DNA from: JADZEM01 sp046328125 | GTDB lineage: Bacteria > Chloroflexota > UBA6077 > JACCZL01 | DNA: 64,000 nucleotides | NCBI GenBank assembly: GCA_046328125.1 | Contig: JAXLXF010000006.1 | Coordinates: 186,001-250,000, forward strand | Direction of reading: 5' to 3' | Shown: piece after piece, positions 15,762 through 24,154 of the stretch | How positions within the stretch are numbered: position 1 is the stretch's first letter | Layout: every line of letters starts with the position of its first letter | Notes under the pieces: generated by a model | Databases searched by the model: none | What the model was told of the DNA's origin: nothing | Seen by the model: only the letters and a program-made list of their open reading frames with translations | Made by a program: the position numbers and the translations under genes

Positions 15762-17720
15762 ATGCGATCAAATAGCGCGATGAAGTCAGAGCAAACCGCG
15801 TCCGTTAGCAGCCGCTGGCGAACCTCTCTTAGCGACCACTCATCGCCTGCCGACGTGCTTCGTCTCGCTCCGCGAGGCGGATGGACCCGTCCTCGGCTCC
15901 GCGAGGTCGCCCAGGAGCACCTCCGTGATTTCTGGGTTCCGGGCGTGGTCCTGCTCGGCATCGGTGCATTCTTCGCGCTCCAGGCGGCCGGGCTACCACG
16001 GCTGGCCGCGTTCGTCGCCTTCGCCGTGACCGTGCTGGGCAGCTGGGGCCTGGCGACCGAGACGGTGACGCTCCTCCTCAAGCGCCAATATGCGCTGGAC
16101 TACATCGCCATCCTGGCGATCGCAGTCGGACTGTGGGCCGGCGAGTACGTCGTCGCCATGATCATCGCGCTGATGGTCTCGAGTGGGCGTACCCTAGAGG
16201 AGTACGGCGTCTCCCGGGCCAAGCGGTCCTTGACGGCCCTCGTGGATCGGATCCCCTCGGAGGTGCTGCGCTGGGACGGCCCGGCCGACGATCGGGGTGG
16301 CATCGGCGACCGCGTGCTGGTGGCGGACGTCGCCGTGGGGCAGCAGATCTACGTGCGACGGGGTGAGGTCATACCCCTCGACGGCGTGCTGGCCTCGCCC
16401 GCCGGCCTTGCCGACGAGTCGTCGCTGACCGGCGAGCCGTACGAGATCGAGAAGACGGCCGACGATCCGATCCGGAGCGGCACGGTCAACATCGGCGACC
16501 CGATCGTCGTGCGCGTCACGCGTCCGGCCGGTGACTCCACCTACGCGAAGATCGTGGCGATGGTCAGCAAGGCGCAGGAGGAGAAGGCGCCGCTGGTACG
16601 CCTCGCCGATCGGTACAGCACCATCTTCACGTTGCTGACCCTCGTCATCGGGGCGTTCGCCTGGTACTTCGCCGAGTATGTGCGCGGTGTGGATGGGCTC
16701 TACGCGGTGCTCTCGGTACTGGTCGTGGCGACGCCGTGCCCGCTGATCCTCGCGACGCCGATCGCGTTGCTGGGCGGCGTCAACGCGGCGGCCCGCAAGA
16801 AGATCATCGTCAAGAGCCTGGCCAGCCTGGAGACGCTCTCGCGGATCGACGCGATCATCTTCGACAAGACCGGCACGATCACGCTCGGGCGACCGCGCGT
16901 CACCGAGGCGGTCAACCTCTCTGGCCTGCCCGACGCCCGGATCCTGGGGATCGTCGAGGCGATCGAGCGCAGCTCGCTCCATCCGCTCGCGAAGGCACTG
17001 GTGGCCTATGCGCGCGAGCAGGGCGGCGAACCGATGCACGCTGCGGACGTACGCGAGGAGATCGGCCGAGGGATCAGCGGGCTGGTGGACGGTCAGCGCT
17101 ACACGTTGGCCCGCCTCCAGGATGGTGGCGGCATGGCGATCGAATTGCGCGTCGGCGATGAGCGGCTCGCGGCGTTCGCGTTCGAGGACCAGATCAAAGA
17201 TGACTCGCTGCCGACCATCGAGGCGTTCAGGCGGCTCGGGCTCCGACTCTTCATCTTCACGGGCGACAAGCAGGCGGCCGCGCTTAAGGTAGCCGATCGG
17301 CTGGGTCATGGCGTGGAGGTGCGGGCCGAGTGCTCGCCGGCCGACAAGCAGGCCGGTATTGAGGAGCTTCGGCGCCAGCACAAGGTCACCGCAATGGTTG
17401 GCGACGGCATCAACGACGCCCCGGCCCTGGCGCTCGCCGACGTCGGCATGGTGTTCAGCAACGAGGAGCAGACGGCGGCCTCAGAGGCTGCCGACATCGT
17501 CTTCCTGGGCGGGGACTTCAGGCTGGTCGGCGACGCCGTCTCGGTGTCGCGCCGTACGGTGAGTATCGCCCTCCAGAGCATCCTCTGGGGTATCGGACTC
17601 AGCGTGGTCGGCATGGGCTTTGCTGCGCTCGGGCTGGTGCCGCCGATCGTGGGGGCGGCGCTTCAGGAAGCCATAGACGTCGGCGTCATCCTGAACGCGC
17701 TGCGCGCCAGCCAGGAGTGA
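15762..17720 (+). CDS. P1B-type metal ATPase with TPC motif
   Basis: The 652-residue P-type ATPase has the actuator TGEP at about 223, phosphorylation site DKTGT with Asp368, the P1B-specific SSLHPLAKAL in the nucleotide domain, TGDK, and the hinge GDGINDAPAL. The transmembrane metal site is ATPCPLILATP (Thr324-Pro-Cys326), not the CPC of copper, zinc or cadmium pumps. A TPC motif is, as I recall, characteristic of the P1B-5-like class linked to nickel or iron; this is from memory. There is no N-terminal metal-binding domain. The C-terminal GAALQEAIDVGVILNALRA is typical of this subgroup. It probably exports a divalent metal. The start is supported by AGGAG and a promoter. Confidence 0.85.
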   Translation: MRSNSAMKSEQTASVSSRWRTSLSDHSSPADVLRLAPRGGWTRPRLREVAQEHLRDFWVPGVVLLGIGAFFALQAAGLPRLAAFVAFAVTVLGSWGLATETVTLLLKRQYALDYIAILAIAVGLWAGEYVVAMIIALMVSSGRTLEEYGVSRAKRSLTALVDRIPSEVLRWDGPADDRGGIGDRVLVADVAVGQQIYVRRGEVIPLDGVLASPAGLADESSLTGEPYEIEKTADDPIRSGTVNIGDPIVVRVTRPAGDSTYAKIVAMVSKAQEEKAPLVRLADRYSTIFTLLTLVIGAFAWYFAEYVRGVDGLYAVLSVLVVATPCPLILATPIALLGGVNAAARKKIIVKSLASLETLSRIDAIIFDKTGTITLGRPRVTEAVNLSGLPDARILGIVEAIERSSLHPLAKALVAYAREQGGEPMHAADVREEIGRGISGLVDGQRYTLARLQDGGGMAIELRVGDERLAAFAFEDQIKDDSLPTIEAFRRLGLRLFIFTGDKQAAALKVADRLGHGVEVRAECSPADKQAGIEELRRQHKVTAMVGDGINDAPALALADVGMVFSNEEQTAASEAADIVFLGGDFRLVGDAVSVSRRTVSIALQSILWGIGLSVVGMGFAALGLVPPIVGAALQEAIDVGVILNALRASQE

Positions 17721-17771
17721 CCCAAGCCTGTCCATCGGCGGAGCACGTCTCGCTGCGGATTGGATGCTCCC

Positions 17772-18347
17772 TCAAAGGTTGCCTGGTCGAGTGCTCGGCA
17801 CGCTCATCTCGAAGTAGACCTGGCCGTCCTCCGGTCCGCCATCGACACGATGGCGGTTGTCGAGGATCTCGGTGGTCGGCATCGCCCGCCAGAACTCGAC
17901 GGCCGTCCGCGAGTGGAACTGGATCAGGTCGAGCTCGCCGACATCGGTCACCCAGGCGCGAGCCGCTTCGACCAGCACTCGACCGATCCCGCGCCGCCTC
18001 GCCTCTGGCAGCACGAACACGCGCGTGAGCTCCGCCGTCCGCTCGCGGTCGTAGCGGGCCAGGATCTCGGCCGGATGCGGTGGTGACGTGATCCGCAGAA
18101 CCCGCACTCCGGCGGTCCCGACGACCTGGCCGGTCCCGTCGTCGATGGCCACGAGCAGCGTCTGGCGCGGGTGGTCCAGGTAGAATCCTTGCAGATCGTC
18201 CACGTCCTCGTGCCAGTTGGCGCGGTAGTCGTAGCCGTAGTCCAGCGCGATCACGCGGATCATCAGCGCCCGCGCCTCGTCAATCTCGTCGGGGCGCAGG
18301 ACCCGTACGGTGACGTCGCAGGCCGCTCCGGCCTCGCCGCCTGACAT
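17772..18347 (-). CDS. GNAT-family acetyltransferase
   Basis: A 191-residue GNAT protein has the acetyl-CoA motif A region VFVLPEARRRGIGRVLVEAARAW (R/Q-x-x-G-x-G/A as RRRGIG) and an N-terminal VRVLRPDEIDEARALM. The substrate is unknown. It follows the methyltransferase stop by 13 bases, at the end of the apparent operon binding protein, permease, permease, methyltransferase, acetyltransferase. The ribosome-binding site is weak and a GTG 12 codons downstream is an alternative start. Given the operon, acetylation of an amino-acid-like compound is possible but not shown. Confidence 0.8.
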   Translation of the reverse strand: MSGGEAGAACDVTVRVLRPDEIDEARALMIRVIALDYGYDYRANWHEDVDDLQGFYLDHPRQTLLVAIDDGTGQVVGTAGVRVLRITSPPHPAEILARYDRERTAELTRVFVLPEARRRGIGRVLVEAARAWVTDVGELDLIQFHSRTAVEFWRAMPTTEILDNRHRVDGGPEDGQVYFEMSVPSTRPGNL

Positions 18348-18360
18348 GCCTGCGGCCACG

Positions 18361-19158
18361 CTATCGGACCGCCAGCAGGATGCGGTTATCGCGGCGCTGC
18401 CAGAACGTCGCGACCTCGCGGAAACCGGCCTCGTGGAGCGCGCCGACCTGGAAGTCGTAGCTCGGGTTGATCCAGGCGCGGTCGAACCAGCGCAGCCGCT
18501 CCGTGCGCTCGGCGAGCAGCGTCGCGAGCGTTGGCTCCTGCCCGACCGCATCCCACCACGCTTCCCAGGGCCCCTTGTCCGAGACCGCGACGGCACCAGC
18601 CTGCTCGCGTTGCTTTACGGCGGAGGCGATCCGCTGGATCGTCGGCCGCTGCGGCCCGAACGACATGTTGTCGGCGTTCATCAGCACGCTACCCTCGGGC
18701 ATCAGCGCGCCAAGCTGGCGGTAGACCCTCGCCAGGTCGGCGCCGCTCAGCCAGTGGAGCGCCGTGCTGCTGAGAACGGCGTCGAGCGGGCGGCCGGCCA
18801 GCGTCTGGGGCAGGCGCCCGATCCAGTCCAGATCGGTCAGGTCATCCTTGGCCCAGGTCAGGCGCCCGCCCATATCGCCCAGGGCACCCTCGCCGAGCGC
18901 TAGCAGGACCGGGTCGGTGTCCAGGGCGATGGCCTGGGCGTTCGGGAAGCGCTCCAGCAGCCGCTGCGAGATCGCGCCCGGCCCGCAAGCGAGGTCCAGG
19001 GCCACGAAGTCGGGGCGAAGCTGGAGGTCGAGCACGTCCAGCATCGCCGTGAAGCGCTCCTCGCGATCCGGCAGGTACGCCTCCTGCTGGCGATCCCAGC
19101 TTCGCAGCCAGTTGCTCCAGTCGATCGTCGGATGAGTTGCGAGCGTCGCGTCAGCCAT
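18361..19158 (-). CDS. class I SAM-dependent methyltransferase
   Basis: The 265-residue methyltransferase has motif I VALDLACGPGAISQRLLE, motif II acidic residue in AIALDTDPVLL, a motif III-like DDLTDLDW, and DAVLSSTALHWLS as motif IV. It is of the trans-aconitate/ubiquinone methyltransferase type; the substrate is unknown. AAGGAG lies about 12 bases before the ATG. It is placed 42 bases after the permease gene on the same strand, so it is likely cotranscribed with the importer. Modification of the transported or produced compound is one possibility. Confidence 0.85.
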   Translation of the reverse strand: MADATLATHPTIDWSNWLRSWDRQQEAYLPDREERFTAMLDVLDLQLRPDFVALDLACGPGAISQRLLERFPNAQAIALDTDPVLLALGEGALGDMGGRLTWAKDDLTDLDWIGRLPQTLAGRPLDAVLSSTALHWLSGADLARVYRQLGALMPEGSVLMNADNMSFGPQRPTIQRIASAVKQREQAGAVAVSDKGPWEAWWDAVGQEPTLATLLAERTERLRWFDRAWINPSYDFQVGALHEAGFREVATFWQRRDNRILLAVR

Positions 19159-19200
19159 CGTCGGCTCAACTCCTTTCTCTCGCCGGTCGAGCTCCGGCGG

Positions 19201-20091
19201 TCAGCGGCTCCGACGCCTCGGGTCCAGGGCGTCGCGGAGGGCGTCGCCGAGCAGGTTGGCGGCCAGCACGGTCAGGAAGATCGCGAGCCCCGGATACAGC
19301 ATCAGCTCCGGGTTGCGGGCGAAGAAGAGGCGCGACTCGTTCAGCATCGCGCCCCACTCCGGGGCCGGCGGTCGGATTCCGAGCCCCAGGAACGAGAGCG
19401 ACGAGATCGCCAGGACGATCCGTCCGAAGTCGAGGCTGGTCAGCACCGCCGCCTGCCCGACGATCGCCGGCAGCAGGTGGCAAAGCAGCACGCGCGGCGT
19501 CGAGGCGCCGAGCGCCCTGGCCGCCTGCACGTATGGCTCCTCGCGGGCCTGGATCACCAGGCCGCGCACCACCCGGGCGTACCAGGCCCAGGAGACGGCC
19601 ACGATGGCGACGACGACGCTCCCCAGCCCGGCCCCGAGCAGCCCGGCGATCGTGATGGCCAGCACCAGGCGTGGGAACGCCAGCGTCAGGTCCACCAGTC
19701 TGGCCACCAGATCGTCAATCATGCCGCCGAGGTAGCCGGCCAGCCCGCCCAGCACCAGGCCGATCAGGAGCGAGATCAGCGTGGCGACCACGGCTACGGC
19801 CAGCGAGACCCGGCCTCCGTGGAGCACCCGGGCCAGGATGTCCCGCCCGAAGTTGTCGGTGCCCATCGGGTGGTCCCAGGACGCGGGGCGGAACTGGGCC
19901 GGCAGGTTGACCCGAATCGGATCGGACGGCGCCACGAGCGGAGCGGCCAGGCACGCCGCCACGATCAGCGTCAGGAGGACCGCCCCGGCCAGGCCGGTCG
20001 GATCGAGGCGCCACAAGCGCAAACGTCGCCGGGCGCGCGCGGGTTCCCGTTCGGCGCCGATCTCAGATGGCGTCGACGTCGCCGTCGTCAC
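19201..20091 (-). CDS. peptide-type ABC transporter permease (DppC-like)
   Basis: The 296-residue permease has the DppC/OppC layout: an N-terminal helix (LAGAVLLTLIVAACLAAPLV), the conserved DHPMGTDNFGRDILARVLHG, and the BPD_transp_1 domain with the EAA loop around EEPYVQAARALGASTPRVLLCHLLP. The GTG start overlaps the stop of the DppB-like gene (GTGA), which gives tight coupling. It forms the pore with the DppB-like subunit for peptides, nickel chelates or opine-like solutes. No ATPase subunits are encoded nearby, so shared ATPases elsewhere are required. Confidence 0.92.
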   Translation of the reverse strand: MTTATSTPSEIGAEREPARARRRLRLWRLDPTGLAGAVLLTLIVAACLAAPLVAPSDPIRVNLPAQFRPASWDHPMGTDNFGRDILARVLHGGRVSLAVAVVATLISLLIGLVLGGLAGYLGGMIDDLVARLVDLTLAFPRLVLAITIAGLLGAGLGSVVVAIVAVSWAWYARVVRGLVIQAREEPYVQAARALGASTPRVLLCHLLPAIVGQAAVLTSLDFGRIVLAISSLSFLGLGIRPPAPEWGAMLNESRLFFARNPELMLYPGLAIFLTVLAANLLGDALRDALDPRRRSR

Positions 20092-21032
20092 TGCGCGCCG
20101 GCCCCGAGCCTGATCCGGGGATCGAGCAGCCCATAGAGCGCATCGACGACCAGGCTCAAGACGACGAAGACCAGGGTCATCAGCAGCGCGTACGCCTGAA
20201 TGACCGGGTAGTCCCGCGACCCAATCGAGTCGACGGCCAGCTTGCCAAGGCCGGGGTAGGCGAAGACGGTCTCGATGACAGCCGCCCCGCCGAGCAGCCC
20301 GCCGACGCTGAGGGCCAGCGCCGTGACGGACGGGATCAGCGCGTTCCGGAGGGCGTGCCGCACGATCGTGAGCCGCTCGGAGAGGCCCTTCGCTCGCGCA
20401 ACGTCCACGTACGGCTGGGCCAGGACCTCCAACAGGCTGGCCCGAATGAGGCGGGTCTGGGTTGCCGCGACGCCGGCCGCCAGCGCGATGGTCGGCAGGA
20501 TCTGGTGGCGGATCGTCCCGCTGCCGATGGCCGGCAGCCAGCCGAGCCGGATCGCGAAGGTCCAGACCAGCAACAACCCGAGCCAGAAGCCAGGCATCGA
20601 GACACCGGCCAGCGCCACCAGCCGGCAGGCACCGTCGAGGAGACCGCCGGACCGGACGGCCGAGAGAATCCCGAGAGGCGTCGCCACCACTAGCGCGAGC
20701 AGCAGCGCCCCGCCGCTCAGCAGCAGTGTCGCCGGCAGGCGCTCGGCGATCAACTCGCCGACCGGGCGATTGGTGGCGAACGATCGGCCGAAGTCGCCGC
20801 GCGCCACCTGCGCCAGCCAGCGGCCGTACTGGGTCGGCAGCGAGAGGTCGAGCCCCCACTCGCGCCGAAGCCGGGCGACCGTCTCCTTGTCCACGGAGTA
20901 GTCGCCGTTCTGGGCCAGGATGACCTCGGCGGGGTCACCCGGGCTGAAGCGGAGCAGCAGGAAGATCACGACGGATGCGCCCAGCAGCAGCAGCGGGACT
21001 CCCAGGACCCGCCGAAGCAGGTAGCTCCTCAC
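20088..21032 (-). CDS. peptide-type ABC transporter permease (DppB-like)
   Basis: The 314-residue permease has the DppB N-terminus (LLRRVLGVPLLLLGASVVIFLLLRFSPGDPA), a periplasmic loop with GLDLSLPTQYGRWLAQVARGDFGRSF split across the usual region, and the EAA loop QPYVDVARAKGLSERLTIVRHALRN. The C-terminal VVDALYGLLDPRIRLG is typical of the family. The GTG start is only two bases after the stop of the binding-protein gene. It works with the DppC-like permease and the binding protein at 21035-22660. Confidence 0.92.
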   Translation of the reverse strand: MRSYLLRRVLGVPLLLLGASVVIFLLLRFSPGDPAEVILAQNGDYSVDKETVARLRREWGLDLSLPTQYGRWLAQVARGDFGRSFATNRPVGELIAERLPATLLLSGGALLLALVVATPLGILSAVRSGGLLDGACRLVALAGVSMPGFWLGLLLVWTFAIRLGWLPAIGSGTIRHQILPTIALAAGVAATQTRLIRASLLEVLAQPYVDVARAKGLSERLTIVRHALRNALIPSVTALALSVGGLLGGAAVIETVFAYPGLGKLAVDSIGSRDYPVIQAYALLMTLVFVVLSLVVDALYGLLDPRIRLGAGAQ

Positions 21033-21034
21033 GA

Positions 21035-22660
21035 TCAGCCGAGCGTGAGCGTGTGGTTGATGAAGTAGAAGTCGAACGGGTGGTAGTTGAACCCCTGCAC
21101 CTTCGGCGAGTAGGCGATGTGCAGCTTCGGCGAGAGCAGCGGGGCGGTCGGCATGTCGCGCCGCAGGATTGCCAGCGCCTCCTGCGCGACCTGGGTGCGC
21201 TGGGCCGGGTCGGTCGTCGCGTTAAGTCGCGTCGTGATGGCGTCGATCTCATCCGAGCGGTAGCCGATCTGGCCGTTATCGACGCCCCAACTAGCGTACG
21301 CCTGGTTCAGGATGAAGCCGGGATCGGCCGTCGGCGCGGTGCCGAGCCGGTACATCGTCGCCACATACTCGCGGTTATTGACGATTGGCGTGATCTGCTC
21401 GACGTTGCGGATGGTGGCGGTCATGCCGATCTGGGCCAGCTCCGACTGGATCACCGTCGCGAGCAGCCCGAGCTCTGGCCGCTGCGGGTAGGTTAGGAGC
21501 TCGAAGGCGAGCGGCTGGCCGCCCCGACTTCGCATACCGTCGCTGCCGAGCGTCCACCCGGCCGCGTCGAGCAGCGCGCCGGCGTGCGTGGGGTTGTACG
21601 GGTACGGGGTCGGATCGGCGAACGGGAAAAAGGCCGGGTAGACGCTGGTCGCCGCCGAGCCGCTTCCTTCGACCACGTTGACCACTAGTGCATCGCGATT
21701 GATCGCCAGGGAGACGGCCTGACGGACGGCGACCTCGTCGAACGGGGCGGCCCGGCAATTGAAGTAGATCTGATTCATCGCCTGCTCGTCGCCGGACGCG
21801 ACGGTCAGCCCGGCCCCTCGGGCCTGACCCACGCCCTGGACCGGGATCTGCCGTGCCAGGTCGACGTCGCCGGCCAGGACGGCCGCCAGCCGGGCATTGC
21901 CGTCGGAGACGGCGCGGTGGGAGGTGCCGGACAGAGCTGGGACTCCCTGCCAGTAGGTGTCGTTGCGACGGGTGACCACCAGCTCGCGCGGCGTGAAGGT
22001 GGTCGGGATCATCGGGCCCGTCAGCACCGGCGCGGCGGCAAACGCCGCATCGCCCATCGCGACTGCCGCGTCGGCGTCGTGAACGATCAGGTTGGCGCCG
22101 CCCAGGCTCGCCATGAACGCGCCGTTCGGGGCCCGGGTGACCATGTCGAACGTCAGGCCGTCGACCACCTCCACGCTGGCGAGGTCGAGCAGGTTGGCCG
22201 TCGCCTTCCGTCTTTCGACGACCCTGAGTGTCGACGAGCGGACCGCTTCGGCGTCGATGGGACGGCCGTTCGAGAATGTGATGCCACTCCTGAGACGGAC
22301 CCGCCAGCGGACCGGGTCGATCGGCATGACGCTCTCGGCGAGCCACGGCTCGACGGTGCCCTGAGGGGTGATCCGAACCAGCGCCTCGCCCAGACCGTAC
22401 TGGATGATGTACGAGGTCACGGCGTCGATCGGGTCGAGCGACGGCGCCCCGAACGGATCGGCGACGCGCAGGATGCCGCCGCCCTGGGCGGCGACCGAGT
22501 AGGCCGCTGGCGCGGCGGCGGACGCTGCTCGGCGTGGTGCGAGCGGCGCGCGCTCGACGGATGCCTCTGCTGGCGGTGCCAGCCGGGTGAGTGCCAGGGC
22601 GCCGGTCACCCCGGCTGCAAGGCGAAGCCAGGCTCGACGGCTTGTCCGGAACGATCGCAT
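21035..22660 (-). CDS. peptide-type ABC transporter substrate-binding protein
   Basis: The 541-residue SBP_bac_5 protein has a twin-arginine-like leader (RTSRRAWLRLAAG) and no lipobox. Typical elements follow: GGGILRVADPFGAPSLDP, WRVRLRSGITFSNGRPIDAEAV and AVRQAVSLAINRDALV. It binds the solute for the DppBC-like permeases. The ligand class is broad in this family: dipeptides, nickel chelates, opines. The ATG of MRSF is chosen because GGAG lies eight bases upstream; the GTG two codons earlier is too close to it. The divergent promoter region contains paired TGATAC-N3-GTATCA dyads, linking uptake to the enzyme operons. Confidence 0.92.
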   Translation of the reverse strand: MRSFRTSRRAWLRLAAGVTGALALTRLAPPAEASVERAPLAPRRAASAAAPAAYSVAAQGGGILRVADPFGAPSLDPIDAVTSYIIQYGLGEALVRITPQGTVEPWLAESVMPIDPVRWRVRLRSGITFSNGRPIDAEAVRSSTLRVVERRKATANLLDLASVEVVDGLTFDMVTRAPNGAFMASLGGANLIVHDADAAVAMGDAAFAAAPVLTGPMIPTTFTPRELVVTRRNDTYWQGVPALSGTSHRAVSDGNARLAAVLAGDVDLARQIPVQGVGQARGAGLTVASGDEQAMNQIYFNCRAAPFDEVAVRQAVSLAINRDALVVNVVEGSGSAATSVYPAFFPFADPTPYPYNPTHAGALLDAAGWTLGSDGMRSRGGQPLAFELLTYPQRPELGLLATVIQSELAQIGMTATIRNVEQITPIVNNREYVATMYRLGTAPTADPGFILNQAYASWGVDNGQIGYRSDEIDAITTRLNATTDPAQRTQVAQEALAILRRDMPTAPLLSPKLHIAYSPKVQGFNYHPFDFYFINHTLTLG

Positions 22661-22690
22661 CGTCACAACTCCACGTTCATTGACACGTGT

Positions 22691-22727
22691 CGAGACAGAA
22701 TATCAGTATGTATGAGACACTGTATCA
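22691..22727. promoter_or_regulatory. paired operator-like dyads before the importer operon
   Basis: There are two dyads with a 3-base centre: CGAGAC-AGA-ATATCA (three mismatches to TGATAC-N3-GTATCA) and TGAGAC-ACT-GTATCA (one mismatch). Their starts are 22 bases apart, about two helical turns, and they lie 31-67 bases upstream of the binding-protein start. Confidence 0.5.
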
Positions 22728-22825
22728 AGATGGTATGCGCGCGTCAAGGCGAATGCGGGGTGGGCACGGCCGTGCAGCGTGCCGCCACTCGACGCTATGA
22801 CCGGCCCGTCGCTTGCCCGGCTGAC

Positions 22826-22865
22826 TGACACCGCGTATCATGTGGACTATGATACTCCGTATCAT
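22826..22865. promoter_or_regulatory. paired operator-like dyads before the PLP-enzyme operon
   Basis: TGACAC-CGC-GTATCA (one mismatch) is followed 24 bases later by the perfect ATGATAC-TCC-GTATCAT. They lie 45-84 bases before the PLP-enzyme ATG and mirror the pair on the importer side of the same divergent region. Confidence 0.65.
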
Positions 22866-22909
22866 CAGTTGGAAGACTGGGTGTGGCCGACCAGACTGAG
22901 GGATGGGAC

Positions 22910-24121
22910 ATGGCGGTGGTACGGCACGACATCTATGCACGTCTCGGTGTGCGACGGGTCGTCAACGCCCGAGGCGTCAACACGATGGCCGGCGGCTCTC
23001 TGATGGCGCCCGCGGTCCTCGATGCGATGGTCGAGGCGGCCGGCAGCTTCGTCGATATGGTTGAACTGAACGCGCAGGTCGGGGCCTGCATCGCCGAGCT
23101 CACCGGTGCAGATGCGGCGACGGTCACGGCTGGCTCGGCGGCCGGGATGCTGGTCGCGGCGGCGGCCTGCATGGCCGGCACCGACCCGGCGCGGGTCCGG
23201 CAGCTTCCAGACACGACCGGCCTCCCCGACGAGCTGCTCATCCAGCGCTGCCAGCGGTTCCAGTACGACCAGGCGCTCCGCACATCGGGCGCGCACCTGG
23301 TCGAAGCAGGTGACGCCGACGGCTGCACCGACGAGCAGCTGGAGGCGGCGATCTCGGAGCGGACGGCCGCGCTGGTCTACGTGGTCTACCCGCCGCTCGG
23401 TCACCGGGGCCGCTCGGTTGGGCAGATGGTCGAGATTGCCCATCGTCACGATCTGCCGCTGATCGTGGACGCTGCCTCGGCCCTGCCGCCGCTCCGCCAT
23501 CTTCGCCACTGGACCGATCTCGGCGCGGACCTCGTCATCTTCAGCGGCGGCAAAGGCGTGCGCGGTCCGGCCGGGACAGGCTTCATCCTCGGGCGCCCGG
23601 ACCTGATCGCAGCGGCTTCGGCAAACTCGGCGCCGAACACGGCCATTGGCCGCGTCTGCAAGGTCGGGAAGGAAGAGATCGTCGGGCTGGTCACGGCGCT
23701 GGAGCTGTTCCTGGACCACGACCACGCGGCCGAGTGGCAGCGGCACCTCGCGGAGGCACGCCTGTTGGCGCGGGCCGTCGCCGACGTGCCCGGCCTGCGC
23801 GCCCGCGTGGTCGAGCATGACGACCTCTGGCCTTCGCCCGCGACGCTGATCCGGTTCGATCAGGCGATCAGCGGACTGACGCCGGGCGGCGTGATGGAGA
23901 TGCTCAAGCGGGGCGACCCGCCGATCCTCGTTCGCCTCTATCCGCCGAACGATCCCGACGCCGAGCTCTGCATCGATCCGCACTGCCTCCAGGACGGCGA
24001 GGCCGAACTGGTGGCTCGGCGGCTGCGGCAGTCGGTCGAGCGTCGCCTGATCCCGTTCCCCGCCCACCGAAGCGGCGCGACTGTGTCCAGCCGCGAGCAC
24101 CTGAACGGTGCCTCCGAGTAG
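22910..24121 (+). CDS. SelA/DgaE-like PLP-dependent enzyme
   Basis: The 403-residue fold-type I PLP enzyme resembles L-seryl-tRNA(Sec) selenium transferase-like proteins and D-glucosaminate-6-phosphate ammonia-lyase. Elements are RRVVNARGVNTMAGGSLM at the N-terminus, a cofactor region TVTAGSAAGMLVAAAA, the Asp of LPLIVDAASALPP, and the probable PLP lysine in FSGGKGVRGPAGTGF. No tRNA-binding extension or sel genes are seen, so selenocysteine synthesis is unlikely; ammonia-lyase or beta-elimination chemistry on an amino acid is more plausible. The ATG is preferred to an upstream GTG because GAGGG is well placed. It is the first gene of the plus-strand operon with an ATP-grasp ligase, a DUF364 protein and an MFS carrier. 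Confidence 0.85.
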   Translation: MAVVRHDIYARLGVRRVVNARGVNTMAGGSLMAPAVLDAMVEAAGSFVDMVELNAQVGACIAELTGADAATVTAGSAAGMLVAAAACMAGTDPARVRQLPDTTGLPDELLIQRCQRFQYDQALRTSGAHLVEAGDADGCTDEQLEAAISERTAALVYVVYPPLGHRGRSVGQMVEIAHRHDLPLIVDAASALPPLRHLRHWTDLGADLVIFSGGKGVRGPAGTGFILGRPDLIAAASANSAPNTAIGRVCKVGKEEIVGLVTALELFLDHDHAAEWQRHLAEARLLARAVADVPGLRARVVEHDDLWPSPATLIRFDQAISGLTPGGVMEMLKRGDPPILVRLYPPNDPDAELCIDPHCLQDGEAELVARRLRQSVERRLIPFPAHRSGATVSSREHLNGASE

Positions 24122-24154
24122 CTACGGCGAACCATCCGACACGGAAGGGACATC

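Noticed and set aside
22910..24121. True selenocysteine synthase (SelA)
   Set aside because: No selB, selD or tRNA-Sec is nearby, the N-terminal tRNA-binding part is missing, and the context is small-molecule metabolism; a DgaE-like or lyase role fits better.
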